NCBI GenBank assembly: GCA_000514715.1
Contig: AZWL01000048.1
Span: 1 to 32,597, forward strand
Reading direction: 5' to 3'
DNA from: Streptomyces sp. CNH099
Lineage (GTDB): Bacteria; Actinomycetota; Actinomycetes; Streptomycetales; Streptomycetaceae
Length of the DNA stretch: 32,597 nt
Shown: positions 22,603-30,100 of the stretch, piece by piece
Layout: every line of letters starts with the position of its first letter
Position numbering within the stretch: position 1 is the stretch's first letter
Program-made: the position numbers and the translations under genes
The notes under the pieces: model-generated
The model's input: the letters and a program-made list of their open reading frames with translations, nothing else
The model's database searches: none
What the model was told of the DNA's origin: nothing

Positions 22603-23160
22603 TCAGTAGCGGAATTCGACGGAGTTGAGCTCGGTGATGGCTACGGCGGCCTGAGTTTGGTGGGGGCCGAGTCGTTGGAAGAAGTAGGCGGCGCCGATCG
22701 CGTCGCCGAGGATGCGGCGCAGTTCGTCGTCGGAGGCCTCGCGGTGGCGGGCGGCGAAGAGTTCGGCGGCGTGCTCTGGGAGTAGCTGGGGTGCCAGGAA
22801 GCGCAGTCGGCTGTCGTCGGAGGAGCCGCGTGCTGCGCTGAAGCCGAATCGGGCGCGGAAGCGGACGACGATGTGGGCGCGCTTGGCTACGAGGGTCTCG
22901 TGGAGGTTTTGGCGCTCCTGGAACTGCCAGATGCGGCGCACCTCGCGGTCGATGCGGGCGTGCAGGTCGTGGGTGAAGCCGGTGAGCGTGTCCTGCGGTT
23001 CGAGGTGCAGCCGCTGGGCGGTCTGGGCGGTGCCGAGTTGGGAGGTGAGGTAGCCCAGGCGTGCGGCATATGTCCGTGGCGGGGGCTTGGTCCAGTGCCG
23101 CTGGTCGGCGATGTCGAGGGCTTCGCTGACGGATTGCGTGTGGGTGTTCTTGCTGGCCAT
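22603..23160 (-). CDS. tpg: Telomere terminal protein Tpg
   Basis: Encodes 185 aa, the length of Streptomyces Tpg, which is attached to the 5' ends of linear replicons and primes end-patching synthesis. The C-terminal half follows the Tpg pattern: RFRARFGFSAARGSSDDSRL, LAPQLLPEHAAELFAARH, DDELRRILGDAIGAAYFF and an end VAITELNSVEFRY (canonical: DIEHIEFEL). The N-terminal half (RLGYLTSQLGTAQTAQRLHL, then RIDREVRRIWQ) fits the HTH and basic region. In canonical Tpg I recall Thr114 as the nucleotide acceptor; here Ser114 occupies that numbered place in GSSDD. There is no strong ribosome-binding site before ATG 23160, where a GGGTGAAGTAACCC hairpin ends. tap is not adjacent as usual, because tniQ lies between. 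Confidence 0.82.
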   Translation of the reverse strand: MASKNTHTQSVSEALDIADQRHWTKPPPRTYAARLGYLTSQLGTAQTAQRLHLEPQDTLTGFTHDLHARIDREVRRIWQFQERQNLHETLVAKRAHIVVRFRARFGFSAARGSSDDSRLRFLAPQLLPEHAAELFAARHREASDDELRRILGDAIGAAYFFQRLGPHQTQAAVAITELNSVEFRY

Positions 23161-23276
23161 AAGGGTTACTTCACCCTATTTAAAAATACTTTGAGTTTTA
23201 TGAGTTATTTTCTGGCCTGTGTTGTGGTAGATGAATCCCTTCGGCCGGTTGGTGTGACTGTTCAGGGGAGGGTGCT
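23161..23276. promoter_or_regulatory. AT-rich divergent promoter region of tpg and tniQ
   Basis: The left half of this 116-bp gap is strikingly AT-rich. AGGGT (23162-23166) and ACCCT (23173-23177) form an inverted repeat adjoining the tpg start codon. TGAGTT occurs twice (23192-23197 and 23201-23206). ACTCAAAGT is present on the minus strand at 23188-23196, the same 9-mer found upstream of tnsA at 27014-27022. AGGGGAGG (23264-23271) is the tniQ ribosome-binding site. Confidence 0.5.
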
Positions 23277-24323
23277 GTGGGTCCGTCGGGGACGCTGCCT
23301 TTGCAGGTGCCGTTGGTGGCGGGTGAGTCGGTGGCTTCGTTCATCGGGCGGCTGGCGGCCGCGAACGGCCTGCGGGCGGCGGATGTGCTGGGGTATGTGG
23401 GCGGAGCGCGGCGTGAGGTCGACCCGCAGGCGGTGGAGATCCGTCTCGGGGCTGCGGCTCTGGAGGCGTTGGCGGTCTTGGCGGGCCGGTCGGTGGAGCA
23501 GTTGCGCCGCGTGCTGCCCACAACGGGGCGGGCCGGCGGCCATCCGGTACGCGTTGTGGCGTGGACTCGGGGGCAGGGTGTGCTGCAGCAGTGCTGCATC
23601 TGCTCCCGGGCACGGCGCGATGCTGCGCCGGCATGGCTGGTGTCTGCTCAGCAGTTCGACGTATGTGTGCGGCATGGCCGCTGGTTGGGTTGTGCGGGCA
23701 GTCGGTCGCAGCTGAGCCTGGCGGAGCTTCCCGAGGTAGTTGATGCGCATGAACGGCGCCTTCGTTTCGAGCGCCGGGTGGGGCCGTACGGGCATGCTCT
23801 GCTGGCCGATGCGTTTCAAGTGGCCGTGTACTGGTGGCAGTGCGGCCAGATGGCTGCGTCGGGCCGTTGGGCGCGGCGTGAGGCGGCGCTGGGGCTGACA
23901 CGGCGGCGGCTGTGGGCGGTGCCGATCGTGGTGTATCCGGAGGTCGTGACGGTGGCGGAGGCGATGGCGGTCCGGGAGCGGCAGCGTTGTTACGGCCGGG
24001 GGTTCGACGGGCAGACGACGCGCTGGCACACGGGGCGCTGGGCGCAGTGGGTGGGCGAGCGTCTCAGGTTGTCCGAGGAACTCGCGGCAGGGGGTGAGCG
24101 GGCGCTGAACCTGTGGTTGATGGCGCATCGCAACAGCACACCGGTGGTGGCACGCCTTGCCGGAGAGCCTCCGCCGCCAGGGTACCGGGAGCAGCAGATG
24201 CAGCCGTTGGAGCCACACCGGCATCTGTCCGGGGGACGGTGGGAGGAGGTGTCGTGCCTGCCGTGGCGGCTGGGTGAGCCGATGACGAGTGTGACCTGGC
24301 CGGGCGAGGGGTTCCCGGCTTAG
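23277..24323 (+). CDS. tniQ: TniQ-family transposition target-selection protein
   Basis: Encodes 348 aa from GTG 23277 with AGGGGAGG five bases upstream. The N-terminus shows the TniQ signature (PLVAGESVASFIGRLAAANG). A zinc site follows with QQCCICSRARRD and FDVCVRHGRWLGC (CxxC ... CxxH). The C-terminal region is less conserved (AVPIVVYPEVVTVAEAMAVR). TniQ/TnsD proteins bridge a target DNA site, or a protein bound there, to the TnsC ATPase. Here the gene is embedded between tpg and tap in opposite orientation, and its stop overlaps the tap stop by four bases. A natural inference is that this TniQ recognises telomere DNA or a telomere-bound protein. It is the only TniQ in view. Confidence 0.82.
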   Translation: MGPSGTLPLQVPLVAGESVASFIGRLAAANGLRAADVLGYVGGARREVDPQAVEIRLGAAALEALAVLAGRSVEQLRRVLPTTGRAGGHPVRVVAWTRGQGVLQQCCICSRARRDAAPAWLVSAQQFDVCVRHGRWLGCAGSRSQLSLAELPEVVDAHERRLRFERRVGPYGHALLADAFQVAVYWWQCGQMAASGRWARREAALGLTRRRLWAVPIVVYPEVVTVAEAMAVRERQRCYGRGFDGQTTRWHTGRWAQWVGERLRLSEELAAGGERALNLWLMAHRNSTPVVARLAGEPPPPGYREQQMQPLEPHRHLSGGRWEEVSCLPWRLGEPMTSVTWPGEGFPA

Positions 24324-26545
24324 AACAGCTGCCAGGTGTCGTCCGGCCGGGGCGGAGGCGGGGAGTCGTGGTGATCGCACGGTGCAGGGTCCATGGAGGT
24401 GTCAGGGAAGACTGCTGCGGGGTCTTTGATCCAGCTGGCCGGGTTGATTCCGGTCTCCGTCAGGTGCACGGCCCAGTCCATGTCGGCCGAGCCTTCGAGT
24501 TTGACGTGGCCGAAGCGTGGTCCGAAGGTGAAGCTGGCCGGGATGCCAGCAGGCGGACTTTGCGGGGGGACGAGATCGAACGGGATGGGCTGGGCTGCGG
24601 GGTAGATGACACAGTCGGACAGCACTGCCAGCGGATAGCGGCCTGTCGATCTCGCCAGGATGTGCATTTTGCGGTGCAGTTGTACCCGTGCCGTGGCGAT
24701 GATCGCGGATCTGATGTCCGGTCGCCAGGTGACGCGGCTCAGCGCCGGCCAGCGCTCGTATGGGTCGCGGTCGACGTCGGTGGGGCCTTCGGCCATCTTC
24801 CCGATGCCGCCGTTGGCGGTGGCCTTGATGACCCGCAGCAGGTCCCAGTCTGCAGGGTTGCCCTCGGCCAGGGCGCGATCCCACGCCAGGAAGTACTCCT
24901 GGCCGGTCAGATCCGGCTCGATGCCCAGGCGTCGCAGCACCGTGTAGTAGGCCTCGCGCAGACGGGCGTTCCAGTTCTCCAGGTAGCAGCCGCCGGTGCC
25001 TCGCCGCAGGTATGCCTTGATCGGCTGGACGGTGGCCCCGAGGACATCCTGGGCGTGGTTGACGGTGGGGGTTGTGTACCAGGCGGGGCCGGTGGGGGGT
25101 AGGCCGCTGGCGGTGAAGGGAGAGGGCAGCCGCGGGTCGGTGGGGATACCGGAAAGGTCGACGTACCAGCAGCCGGGGAGGTTTTTGTCGAAGTCGGGCC
25201 GGATCTCAGGGGTGCTGCTGGTGGGGCCGTAGCCGACCTTGAGCCGGCATGCGGCGTTGGTGAAGGCCATGTTGACGTCGAGCCCGACGACATACGCGAA
25301 GGCGTTGCGTTCCTCCGCGGTGGGCGTGCGGAACCAGTCGTATGCCTCTTCACGGACCACGTCTTCCGGGTCCCACCCCTGCGCGACCGGGTGAGCAGGC
25401 GGGGCCTCCGGGGGTGCGGGCTCGTGAGGTTCGATCAGTGCACCGCGCTGTGCGGGCTGTTTGGTACGGCCACCGGTCGTGGGGTCTTCGCCCCATTGCT
25501 TGGGTGGACGCAGGGCCGTCATCAGAGCCTCGCCGCTGGTGGCGGTGGAGCCCTGCGGGACGATGACCAGTTCCGCGAAGGTGTTCAGCCTCCGGGCGAG
25601 TTCGGGGGCGTCGAGGGTGTCTGCCCATCCCCAGCCGTAGTCCTCTCCCAGTGCCCCCCACGGCTGCACCGCCAGGTGAACGGTGATCTGGCCGACAGGG
25701 GGAGCAGTTCGTGCCTGCATCCAGTTCCAGGGACCGAGGCTGCGGTTACGCCGACGTGATCGCCAACCTGCCTCGTCCAACGCAGCCAGCACGGGGTGAT
25801 CAGAAGGAAGCAGTCGGCTGACCGGGTCGTCCAGCCTCACAGGAAGACCAAGGCGAGCGGTCGCGGAGCGGGTCAGGACCACCAGGGGAGATTGGTGGTT
25901 GCCCTTGGCGTGCAGTCTCGTGGCTCCCAGGCCCTCGGTGTGGGTCCACACCAGCAGTTCGGAAAGGGTGTCGGGGCAAGGGCAGAGGCGATCGCGACTG
26001 AGGTGGGCAAGCAGCGTGCCGTCGATGTCGTCGACGACGGCCACCGGGCCTGCGGGGAAGCCGGTCCGCCGGCGCGGCAAGCGCAGCGGCGACCGCAGCC
26101 GAGGACTGGACTGCTGAGGAATGGACGGCTCGGTGGCACTGCAGGCGGTGCCGAAGTGCAGCCATTTCCCGCCGGGTCTGCTGGTGGTGGGCAACCCGCA
26201 GCGCTCGCACGGGCCGAGTCCCTGACCGCAACTGTCGCACCGCACGCTCGCTTCGTCCGCCGGCCAGCGCAGAGCCGCCCAGTCCGGTTCATGGACGGGA
26301 GGCAGCTTTTCCCGCATGCGATCGAGTAGGCGGGCGTAGGCGACCGTGTCGGCCTGCGCCGCGGTATACCGTCCGGCCTCCCAGGCAGCCATGACCTCGA
26401 CGTCCACGCCGAGGGCATCGGCGAACCTTTCCAAAGGCACCCGCCAGAGCTTCCGCAATCGGAGTCGTTCCTCCGGAGGGGGAAGCTCAAGTAGTCGCAG
26501 GCCGTGGTCCAGTAACTCCTCGGCGGCCTTCGACAGGTCGTTCAC
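24320..26545 (-). CDS. tap: Telomere-associated protein Tap
   Basis: Encodes 741 aa from GTG 26545 (AAGGAA upstream); Streptomyces Tap is about 740 aa. Residues 34-60 form an XRE-like HTH (VPLERFADALGVDVEVMAAW). A zinc ribbon follows at Cys103, Cys106, Cys113 and Cys116. Next come AVVDDIDGTLLAHLSRDRL, SRSLGPWNWMQA-type segments, PQGSTATSGEALMTAL and the palm-like C-terminal domain. Motif A is GLDVNMAF (Asp423), LPSPFT ... GPAWYTTPTV follows, motif B is VIKATANGGIGKM (Lys574), then WRPDIRSAIIATARVQLHRK, and motif C is PLAVLSDCVIY (Asp644). Tap binds the 3' overhang and Tpg, and with Tpg carries out protein-primed end patching. Both Asp residues are retained, so activity is likely. The usual tap-tpg operon is broken here by tniQ. 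Confidence 0.87.
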   Translation of the reverse strand: MNDLSKAAEELLDHGLRLLELPPPEERLRLRKLWRVPLERFADALGVDVEVMAAWEAGRYTAAQADTVAYARLLDRMREKLPPVHEPDWAALRWPADEASVRCDSCGQGLGPCERCGLPTTSRPGGKWLHFGTACSATEPSIPQQSSPRLRSPLRLPRRRTGFPAGPVAVVDDIDGTLLAHLSRDRLCPCPDTLSELLVWTHTEGLGATRLHAKGNHQSPLVVLTRSATARLGLPVRLDDPVSRLLPSDHPVLAALDEAGWRSRRRNRSLGPWNWMQARTAPPVGQITVHLAVQPWGALGEDYGWGWADTLDAPELARRLNTFAELVIVPQGSTATSGEALMTALRPPKQWGEDPTTGGRTKQPAQRGALIEPHEPAPPEAPPAHPVAQGWDPEDVVREEAYDWFRTPTAEERNAFAYVVGLDVNMAFTNAACRLKVGYGPTSSTPEIRPDFDKNLPGCWYVDLSGIPTDPRLPSPFTASGLPPTGPAWYTTPTVNHAQDVLGATVQPIKAYLRRGTGGCYLENWNARLREAYYTVLRRLGIEPDLTGQEYFLAWDRALAEGNPADWDLLRVIKATANGGIGKMAEGPTDVDRDPYERWPALSRVTWRPDIRSAIIATARVQLHRKMHILARSTGRYPLAVLSDCVIYPAAQPIPFDLVPPQSPPAGIPASFTFGPRFGHVKLEGSADMDWAVHLTETGINPASWIKDPAAVFPDTSMDPAPCDHHDSPPPPRPDDTWQLF

Positions 26546-27061
26546 CGGTCTGTTCCTTCCGTGTCCTCACTGCAGGGCGCGGGCAATTCGCCTGATGGAC
26601 ACGCCGAAAGTTGACGCCGACCGGGCACCGTCCGCCCCGGCCACATCCAGGGGGCATGGATCTTGTACCGCTCTACCGGCGCCAGCGGTGTCGCCTCCTG
26701 CCGTCAGGAGGGGCACGTCACGTACCACCGTGGTTCAGTCGCTGCTGCTGACGGAGCAGGCGCGAACTGCCGGGTGGAAGGACACTGGGGGCGTTTGTTC
26801 GGCGTGCAACAGCTCTTCCTCTGACTTCGCAGTGGCAGGCCCAAGCATCCGCTTGTCCCTGCGTCATCGAAGCGCAGCATGCCCGATCGCGGCCCGCCTT
26901 CATACGTGCAGATGAACGATTCTGCGTCGCTGAGCTGCGAAAACACACTGGCACACACACCCGTTCGAGGGGCGTGTGAATTTGGCCCGCGCTCCCTCGT
27001 TCGAGTGCGTTCGACTCAAAGTTCTTCCGTGAGCGTGTTCGAGCCCACCAAGGTGCTCGGC
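26546..27061. promoter_or_regulatory. Gene-free region between tap and tnsA with clustered GTTCGA repeats
   Basis: No gene is convincing in this 516-bp divergent region. GTTCGA occurs four times in 80 bp (starting at 26963, 26999, 27009 and 27037). TTCGAGT (27000-27006), 7 bp, ACTCAAA (27014-27020) forms an inverted repeat with one mismatch. CAGCATGCCCGA is at 26875-26886. The same ordered blocks occur at 32160-32434 in the same orientation. In Tn7 the transposase binds end sites upstream of tnsA, so this may be both a TnsB-binding end and the tnsAB promoter. Confidence 0.55.
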
Positions 27062-27835
27062 ATGCCCCCTGGATCGATCAGGCGGGCAAGGTCCGGCTTG
27101 CATGAGGTGCTTGTGGTGGGTGATGTCGTGTGGGGTCAGATCCGCTCTCCTGCAGGGCGGCTTGTGGAGCGTCCGGTGAGCATGCTGCGCCATGAGCGCC
27201 TGGAAGAACGCAACCCGGTGTGGGAGCCCGAGCGGTATCCGGGCCGACGCGCCATCGCGACGTGGTGGCGGATGTCTGACCAGGCCCGGCACGCCGGGTG
27301 CGCAACGCTGGGCGCTGTGGATGCGGCCATTTCGCTGGAGTTCGATCCGCAGGTGACGGCATTCACCAGCTGGCCGGTGCGGCTGGGGCGGACGCGTGGC
27401 GAGGCCGGTTATGTGCCGGATTTCTTCGCGCGGCTGGATGACGGGCGCGGGCTGCTGGTGGCGTGCCGGGCCGGCGACCCTTCCACTGGCACGTGGCCGG
27501 CGGTGCTGGAGCTACTGCGGGCAGCTGCGGAGCAGGCTGGCTGGCAGCTGCGTGTCCATCACCGAGCAGCCGATGCGGTTGCTGCCGGCAATCGGCAACG
27601 GCTCTCGCGCTGGCGGCACGCGCGTTTTGAGGACACCGCCACGGCGTGCGTCTTGCGGCAGGTGTTCACCCGCCCGCGGCCGTTGCGCGACGGGGTGACG
27701 GCCAGTGGGCTGCCCGAGTTGCCCACGATGGCCCGGGCGCTGCATCTGGTCTGGTCCCGGAAGTTGCTTATCGACTGGGGCAGCCCGTTCGTGCCCTCCC
27801 GCTCCCTGGTGTGGGCGCCGGAAGAGGCCCGCTGA
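27062..27835 (+). CDS. tnsA: TnsA-like transposase endonuclease subunit
   Basis: Encodes 257 aa from ATG 27062 (AAGG about 8 bases upstream); upstream GTG codons are possible. It matches actinobacterial TnsA-like heteromeric endonucleases: VDAAISLEFDPQVTAFTSWP (Glu93) and GYVPDFFARLDDGRGLLVAC (Asp120), the first two catalytic residues of the restriction-enzyme fold. The third position, Lys in E. coli TnsA (QVK), is Arg136 here (ACR), which I believe is common in actinobacterial members. TnsA cuts the 5' ends of the element, so with TnsB the element can move by cut-and-paste. Its stop overlaps the tnsB start (TGATG). Confidence 0.72.
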   Translation: MPPGSIRRARSGLHEVLVVGDVVWGQIRSPAGRLVERPVSMLRHERLEERNPVWEPERYPGRRAIATWWRMSDQARHAGCATLGAVDAAISLEFDPQVTAFTSWPVRLGRTRGEAGYVPDFFARLDDGRGLLVACRAGDPSTGTWPAVLELLRAAAEQAGWQLRVHHRAADAVAAGNRQRLSRWRHARFEDTATACVLRQVFTRPRPLRDGVTASGLPELPTMARALHLVWSRKLLIDWGSPFVPSRSLVWAPEEAR

Positions 27836-29994
27836 TGACGACGGTGGCGGCACCGGCCCAGACACCTACGATCGCGGTCGGTCAAGTGGTGCACTGGCGC
27901 GGGGAGAGCTATCTGGTGGCGGGCTTGCAGGGTGCCAGCGTGCACCTGCTGAGCCAGCACGCCGATGGGGAGGACGCCGTCGTCCTGCTGGATGCGCTGC
28001 ACCGATCACCCGGCTTCCAGGTGGTAAACCAACCGCAGGCGGTACCGGGCGTCGCCGTCTCGGATAGCCCGCCGGCGCGCCAGGGGCTGGGCGGGGCCGC
28101 GCTATTGGACGGGTTGTCGCCCAGGGCGCGTCAGGACGTTGAGTTCTGGCTGAATCACGTGCTGGAAGTACACACCGGGCTGCCGGGCTTTGCCGCTCCA
28201 GACACCGAGCCGCGTGCCTGCTACGACCCGGCGCTCACCACATTGCGGGAACGCTACGAGGCCAAGGCTGGCGAACTGCGCGCGGCCCACCATCAGGTAT
28301 CGGCCGCCACTGTGGAGCGCAAGCGGCTGGCCTGGCTGGAGCAGGGGGTGTGGGGGCTGGTCGACAAGCGGCGGATGCGCCGCCCGAGCGGCCATGGCCG
28401 CGTCGACGAACGGGTCGTGGCACTGCTGCAGAAGGTGCATGAAAAGAACAAGGGCCGGTCCGTCGGGACCCGATCACGGCTGTATGAGCTGTTGAGGAGA
28501 GCGTGTGTGAGGAAGTTCAAGAAGCTGGCGAAGCAGCTGATGCCCTCGAGGGCGACGTTCTACCGGCTGCTGGTTCGGCTCGGGATCGACTGCGGCAAGG
28601 ACGACGTGCGCCGAGGAAGTTCCGGCAGCCGTCCCCAGCCGCCGTTCACCCTGGCCATCGCAACGACGCCGGGCGAGCAGGTGCAGATCGACACCACCGC
28701 ACTGGACGTGCTCGCCCTGGATGAAACCGGCAGAGCCATCTCGGTGGAGTTGACCGCAGCCATCGACGTGGCCAGCCGGACGATCCTCGCCGCAGTCATC
28801 CGGCCCAAATCCAGCGGTACCAAGACCGCGCCTCGCTCCCGCCGCCGCGGCGGGCGGGCCACCAAAGCCGTGGACGCCCTGTTACTCCTGGCCGAGATGT
28901 GCACCCCACAGCCGATGCGCCCGCACTGGTCGGCCAAGGCCCGCGCACAAGGATCCGGCCTGCCCTACGCCCAGTTGGTCGAGGCTGACGAGCGCATGCA
29001 CGGGGCGGCGGCACGGCCGGTGATCACCCCGGAGATGATCGTCATGGACAACGGCAAGGTCTTCGCCGGCCGCGCGTTCATGGACGCCTGCGCCCAACTG
29101 GGCATCTCGGTACGCCCGGCCTGCTACAACTCCCCCACCCACAAAGCGATCATCGAACGGACCTTCGGGTCGATCAAAACCCTCTTCAGCCAGTTCATGC
29201 CCGGCTATACCGGCAAAGACCCCAGCCAACGAGGGAAGAAGGTCGCGACAGAGCGGCTGTGGCGGCTGGATCAGCTCAACGACTTCCTGCAGCAGTGGAT
29301 CGCAGTGGGCTGGCAGCAGCGGCCGCACGAGGAACTACGCAATCCGTACCTGCCGTCGATGCCGCCGCGCACCCCCAACCAGATGTTCGCCGCGCACATC
29401 GCCAGCAGCGGCCACGTCCCGGTACGGCTCAACGCCGAGGACCGGCTGCGGCTACTGCCCACCGCCTGGGTGCAGGTCACCGACAAGGGACTCCGTCTGA
29501 ACAACCGCACCTACGACAGCCGCGCCCTGGGCCCCTACCGCAACGCCACATCACCGTGGCCGGGCAAGGGACGGCGCTGGCCGGTGCGCTACCACCCGCA
29601 CCAGCCGGAGAAGGTGTGGCTCCAGGACCACCGCGACGGCACCTGGGCGGAAGCCGACTTCGTCTACCAGCGGCTGATCGGCGACGCGTGGAGTGAACAC
29701 GTGTGGGACCAGGCAACCGCCGCCCACCTGGAGACCGGCGGCAGTACCGGCGACGAGATGCCCATCGCCCGCACCGTGCGGGCACTACTCGCCCGCGCCG
29801 GCCGCGGCCCCACCCGCACCTCCAAGCCGCAGGCAGAGTCTGCGGATCGTGGAATGGACGTCGGGCAACCGCCACCCGCCGACCCCTACCAGGGCATCCC
29901 CGCTCCCGACTACCACCGCATCAGCAACCTACCGACCATGGACGTCGCCCTCGACCGCCTGAACGCGCCCTTCACCACTCGCCCAGCCACATAA
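27835..29994 (+). CDS. tnsB: TnsB-like DDE transposase (Mu/TniA superfamily)
   Basis: Encodes 719 aa from ATG 27835, with GGAAGAGG upstream and coupled to tnsA. The N-terminal part includes HTH modules (AATVERKRLAWLEQGVWGLV, then MPSRATFYRLLVRLG). The retroviral-integrase-like core has the triad Asp286 (VQIDTTAL), Asp405 (IVMDNGKVF) and Glu441 (NSPTHKAIIERTFGS) with the typical 35-residue D-E spacing. The C-terminal domain is beta-rich (GLRLNNRTYDS, RYHPHQPEKVWL), followed by a disordered tail to residue 719 (MDVALDRLNAP) that in relatives contacts the AAA ATPase. The enzyme joins the 3' ends of the element to target DNA. All catalytic residues are present and length is normal. Confidence 0.9.
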   Translation: MTTVAAPAQTPTIAVGQVVHWRGESYLVAGLQGASVHLLSQHADGEDAVVLLDALHRSPGFQVVNQPQAVPGVAVSDSPPARQGLGGAALLDGLSPRARQDVEFWLNHVLEVHTGLPGFAAPDTEPRACYDPALTTLRERYEAKAGELRAAHHQVSAATVERKRLAWLEQGVWGLVDKRRMRRPSGHGRVDERVVALLQKVHEKNKGRSVGTRSRLYELLRRACVRKFKKLAKQLMPSRATFYRLLVRLGIDCGKDDVRRGSSGSRPQPPFTLAIATTPGEQVQIDTTALDVLALDETGRAISVELTAAIDVASRTILAAVIRPKSSGTKTAPRSRRRGGRATKAVDALLLLAEMCTPQPMRPHWSAKARAQGSGLPYAQLVEADERMHGAAARPVITPEMIVMDNGKVFAGRAFMDACAQLGISVRPACYNSPTHKAIIERTFGSIKTLFSQFMPGYTGKDPSQRGKKVATERLWRLDQLNDFLQQWIAVGWQQRPHEELRNPYLPSMPPRTPNQMFAAHIASSGHVPVRLNAEDRLRLLPTAWVQVTDKGLRLNNRTYDSRALGPYRNATSPWPGKGRRWPVRYHPHQPEKVWLQDHRDGTWAEADFVYQRLIGDAWSEHVWDQATAAHLETGGSTGDEMPIARTVRALLARAGRGPTRTSKPQAESADRGMDVGQPPPADPYQGIPAPDYHRISNLPTMDVALDRLNAPFTTRPAT

Positions 29995-30036
29995 CTTCCC
30001 GCCGCCGACCAGGGCTGCAGTCCCCTTACCGACGAG

Positions 30037-30073
30037 CGGGGGGCGGCGCCGTCACCGGCCGCGCCGCCCCCCG
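30037..30073 (+). terminator. 13-bp GC hairpin between tnsB and tnsC
   Basis: CGGGGGGCGGCGC (30037-30049) pairs perfectly with GCGCCGCCCCCCG (30061-30073) across an 11-nt loop, 28 bases before the tnsC ATG. There is no T-run. It could attenuate transcription into tnsC or protect mRNA ends, setting the TnsC:TnsAB ratio. The tnsC ribosome-binding site AGGAGAG (30087-30093) follows it. Confidence 0.55.
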
Positions 30074-30100
30074 TCCGGTCCCGTTCAGGAGAGATCGGCC

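Noticed and set aside
26346..26960. Several open frames of 80-190 codons on both strands around the tap start
   Set aside because: No recognisable motif, no good ribosome-binding sites, and overlap with the tap N-terminus or the repeat-rich control region.
26999..27020. LexA/SOS box reading of the GTTCGA repeats
   Set aside because: An actinobacterial SOS box needs CGAAC facing GTTCG. Here the GTTCGA units run in the same direction 10 bp apart, so the symmetry is wrong.
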